Assembly (NCBI GenBank): GCA_964538625.1
Contig: CAZIGH010000007.1
Span: 62,001 to 126,000, forward strand
DNA: 64,000 nucleotides
Source: JAEUHM01 sp964538625
Lineage (GTDB): Bacteria > Verrucomicrobiota > Verrucomicrobiia > Verrucomicrobiales > Verrucomicrobiaceae
Direction: 5' to 3'
Notes under the pieces: generated by a model
Databases searched by the model: none
What the model was told of the DNA's origin: nothing
The model's input: only the letters and a program-made list of their open reading frames with translations
Part shown: positions 62,441-64,000 of the stretch, one piece after another
How the letters are laid out: the number at the start of each line of letters is the position of its first letter
Position numbering within the stretch: the first letter of the stretch is position 1
Position numbers and translations under genes: made by a program

Positions 62441-62586
62441 AGACTTCGGCCAATTTGAGATCGACTCGCGCTGTCCTTGCTCTCGCTTCGCTTCATTGCG
62501 TCGCCGTGCTGGAGCGCATCCACGCGTGGTATGAGAAACACGGCGTGCTTCCCGACAGCGCCGCGCAAACACCGAAGGCTCAATAG
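62437..62586 (+). CDS. Possible small protein of 49 residues
   Basis: The ATG overlaps the preceding stop (ATGA at 62437). The peptide MKTSANLRSTRAVLALASLH continues CVAVLERIHAWYEKHGVLPDSAAQTPKAQ, with the segment ERIHAWYEKHG looking helical. No family recognised. The coupling position is suggestive, but the frame is short and could be chance. Confidence 0.3.
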   Translation: MKTSANLRSTRAVLALASLHCVAVLERIHAWYEKHGVLPDSAAQTPKAQ

Positions 62587-62678
62587 ATGCGAAAGGAGCG
62601 ACGGCGGCAAATCAATGCGGTCGCCACAAAGAAACGAACCATCATCGTGATGAAACTTGCGTTACCACTTCACTCGTC

Positions 62679-62938
62679 ATGCGCCCGATCTCTTTGCTAG
62701 CCATCATCTTGTCAGCCACGCCGCTGCTCGCTGCCGATCTCAAACCGAACGCGCAAATCACCTTCGACTTCCCGGAACTGCCGATCACTCCGCCCAACTC
62801 GAAATCCTGCGCTACCGCATCAACGAACTCCAACGCCAAGCCCTCGCCCGTCCGCCCAACGCGCCTTTGCCATGCGGCACCACGCAGCAGTGGAAGGAAG
62901 AAGAGCAGGCGTTCTATCAAGCCAGCCAGATCCAGTGA
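62679..62938 (+). pseudogene. Small exported protein gene broken by a frameshift
   Basis: The first frame gives a good signal peptide and mature start (MRPISLLAIILSATPLLAAD, then LKPNAQITFDFPELPITP). It then runs into Ser/Arg/Pro-rich nonsense, while the frame one base back continues with sensible helical sequence (LEILRYRINELQRQALARPP, QWKEEEQAFYQASQIQ) to a stop at 62938. A one-base loss near 62790-62800, or a sequencing error, explains both. Family unknown. A paired REP unit follows the stop by 4 bases. Confidence 0.6.
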
Positions 62939-62942
62939 TGCC

Positions 62943-63005
62943 AAAGTGGCTTCGGCTTTAGCCGAATCATTCCAGTCAAGATGCGGCTAAAGCCGCAGCC
63001 ACTTT
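62943..63005. repeat. Paired REP unit (BIME-like), copy 2
   Basis: A forward TTCGGC-class REP (62943-62966) and a reverse TGCGGC-class REP (62982-63005) with a 15-base spacer starting TCATTCCA, the same 63-base design as at 58162-58224. The two copies lie 4.7 kb apart. Confidence 0.88.
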
Positions 63006-63164
63006 TCTTCCTGTCCAATGAACCCTATCAACCTCAGCCACACATCAAGCAAAAGACAGACGCCCAACACTCCTCCGCAGTCAAAGCGCCAATCCCTGGC
63101 GAAAAGTTTGAACCTTTTTCAGACCTGTGTCGATCCAGGGCTTGCTCAAACGACGATTCTGTGT

Positions 63165-63182
63165 TGCGGCAATGTTGCCGCA
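63165..63182. promoter_or_regulatory. Perfect 18-base palindrome before the YCII gene
   Basis: TGCGGCAA-TG-TTGCCGCA is a perfect dyad 33 bases before the ATG at 63216. It is not a REP copy (different arms). Its position suits an operator for the YCII/ECF42 operon; a 2-base loop makes an RNA hairpin less likely. Confidence 0.5.
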
Positions 63183-63215
63183 CGTTTCAACGCTCAAACC
63201 CAAAAACACATCCTT

Positions 63216-63575
63216 ATGGAATACATGCTCATCATGACCGAAACCGCAGCGGACTTCGCCAAGCGGAATGACCCCAATCAAGCCCCCGCCTACTTCGGAG
63301 CCTGGGCAGCCTACGTCAAAGCCATCGCGGAGTCTGGCATTATGGTCAGCGGCCTGGGCCTCCAGCCGCCGGACACCGCCACCACCGTGCGCATCCGCGA
63401 TGGCAAACGCGTCCTGCATGACGGTCCCTATGCCGAGGCCAAGGAGATGCTCGGCGGATTCTTCGTGATCAATGTGCCGGATCTGGACACAGCGCTGGAA
63501 TGGGCGGCACGCTCGCCTTCTGCCGAGAGTGGTTGTGTCGAGGTGCGCCCCGGCCTCCCGCCGATGAATAGCTGA
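63216..63575 (+). CDS. YCII (DGPF) domain protein
   Basis: A 119-residue protein of the YciI-related family, with the blocks MEYMLIMTETAADFAK, AYFGAWAAYVKAIAESGIMVSG, VRIRDGKRVLHDGPYAEAKEML (the DGPF/DGPY signature) and GGFFVINVPDLDTALEWAARSP. The ATG at 63216 fits the family N-terminus; upstream codons do not look coding. Such proteins are characteristically encoded just before ECF42 sigma factors, as here (12 bases). The function of DGPF proteins in that pairing is not settled. Confidence 0.92.
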   Translation: MEYMLIMTETAADFAKRNDPNQAPAYFGAWAAYVKAIAESGIMVSGLGLQPPDTATTVRIRDGKRVLHDGPYAEAKEMLGGFFVINVPDLDTALEWAARSPSAESGCVEVRPGLPPMNS

Positions 63576-63587
63576 TTCCTGCGCCGC

Positions 63588-64000
63588 ATGATCGCTGCCA
63601 CTGACGAGGGACTCGTAGCCGCGGTGCGTGATTCGCGTGCCTCGGTTCTCGGGTATCTGGCCTCTCGCAGTGGCGGCGATCTCTCAGCCGCAGAGGATGC
63701 CTTGAGCGAGGCGGTGCTTGCCGCCATTCAGCAATGGCCCGTGAATGGCATTCCACAAAAACCTGAAGCCTGGCTGCTCCAGGTGGCACGTCGTCGCCTG
63801 CTGGACGAGCAACGCAAGCACCATGTCCGTGAGCGTTTTGCCGAACCGCTTCGCCAAGCCATCGAACTGGCCTCGGTCACAGCCGAGCGTGAGGAAACCT
63901 TTCCGGATGAGCGACTCAAGCTGCTCTTTGTCTGCGCCCACCCCTCCATTGATGAAGCAGCTCGCACCCCCTTGATGCTGCAAGTCGTCCTCGGCCTTGA
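63588..64000 (+). CDS. ECF42-type sigma factor, N-terminal part (cut by window edge)
   Basis: The first 137 residues of an ECF sigma factor of the group linked to DGPF proteins. Region 2 is visible (LVAAVRDSRASVLGYLASRS, AEDALSEAVLAAIQQWPVNG, EAWLLQVARRRLLDEQRKH), followed by the group's typical block FPDERLKLLFVCAHPSIDEAARTPLMLQ. Members of this group carry a C-terminal extension beyond region 4; here it lies outside the window. They have no dedicated anti-sigma factor. It is coupled to the YCII gene by a 12-base gap. Confidence 0.88.
   Translation, partial: MIAATDEGLVAAVRDSRASVLGYLASRSGGDLSAAEDALSEAVLAAIQQWPVNGIPQKPEAWLLQVARRRLLDEQRKHHVRERFAEPLRQAIELASVTAEREETFPDERLKLLFVCAHPSIDEAARTPLMLQVVLGL

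Noticed and set aside
61406..62572. A 388-codon minus-strand frame over the toroid lipoprotein
   Set aside because: Strongly Arg/His-rich composition and full overlap with a gene that has a signal peptide and fold pattern.
56188..63005. Repeated palindromes taken as a CRISPR array
   Set aside because: Spacings are irregular, both orientations occur, and the units are short hairpins with a RAYT gene among them, not direct repeats with unique spacers.
63018..63215. Upstream in-frame extension of the YCII gene
   Set aside because: The extra 66 residues do not match the family, whose start fits 63216, and they cover a perfect palindrome likely to be regulatory.

Overview
The window most likely comes from a GC-rich member of the Verrucomicrobiota, near Prosthecobacter or Verrucomicrobium. 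This is inferred from gene content: repeated pairs of 'planctomycete-type' cytochrome c/DUF1549/DUF1553 proteins with DUF1501 proteins, a DUF1592/DUF1552 pair, many exported esterases, beta-helix proteins and sugar-active enzymes, and few transporters of known substrate. No rRNA or tRNA gene was seen.

Layout. 0-3.1 kb: the start of alaS (cut by the window edge) and two exported alpha/beta hydrolases, all leftward. 3.1-11.1 kb: two tandem BlaI-type operators, then a rightward run of blaI-like regulator, M56 sensor protease with an ExbD-like C-terminus, PL10-like pectate lyase, DUF1549/DUF1553 protein, DUF1501 protein and esterase. 11.1-14.6 kb: housekeeping genes trpS, prfB (with its programmed +1 frameshift) and an RlmM-like methyltransferase. 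14.7-20.3 kb: a complete TolC/adaptor/ABC (MacAB-like) efflux operon. 20.3-24.8 kb: a GntR/FCD regulator overlapping a second cytochrome/DUF1501 pair. 24.8-28.7 kb: a sialidase-like protein, a TraB/GumN lipoprotein, and an ECF sigma/anti-sigma operon. 28.8-33.3 kb: a third cytochrome/DUF1501 pair, divergent from the sigma gene. 33.3-36.7 kb: gatC-gatA and a membrane-anchored repeat protein. 36.8-53.4 kb: a large secreted-enzyme region (ceramidase-like protein, degenerate phosphatase, beta-helix proteins, DUF1552/DUF1592 pair, lectin-like protein, esterase, a toroid protein with a heme motif, a cyanophycinase-hydrolase fusion and a metallopeptidase). 53.6-57.1 kb: a PAS-AraC regulator divergent from a small sugar-acid catabolic operon. 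56.2-63.0 kb: eleven REP palindromes around a REP-associated tyrosine transposase, several of them inside coding sequence. 63.2-64 kb: a YCII protein and the start of an ECF42-type sigma factor.

How it works together (inference). The cell exports many enzymes that cut plant or algal polysaccharide, sialylated glycans and esters. Each cytochrome/DUF1501 pair sits beside a different kind of regulator (BlaI-M56, GntR, ECF sigma/anti-sigma), as if each answers a different signal. The most unusual items are the REP/RAYT array that has entered reading frames, the M56-ExbD fusion under twin BlaI operators, and the S51 peptidase-hydrolase fusion.
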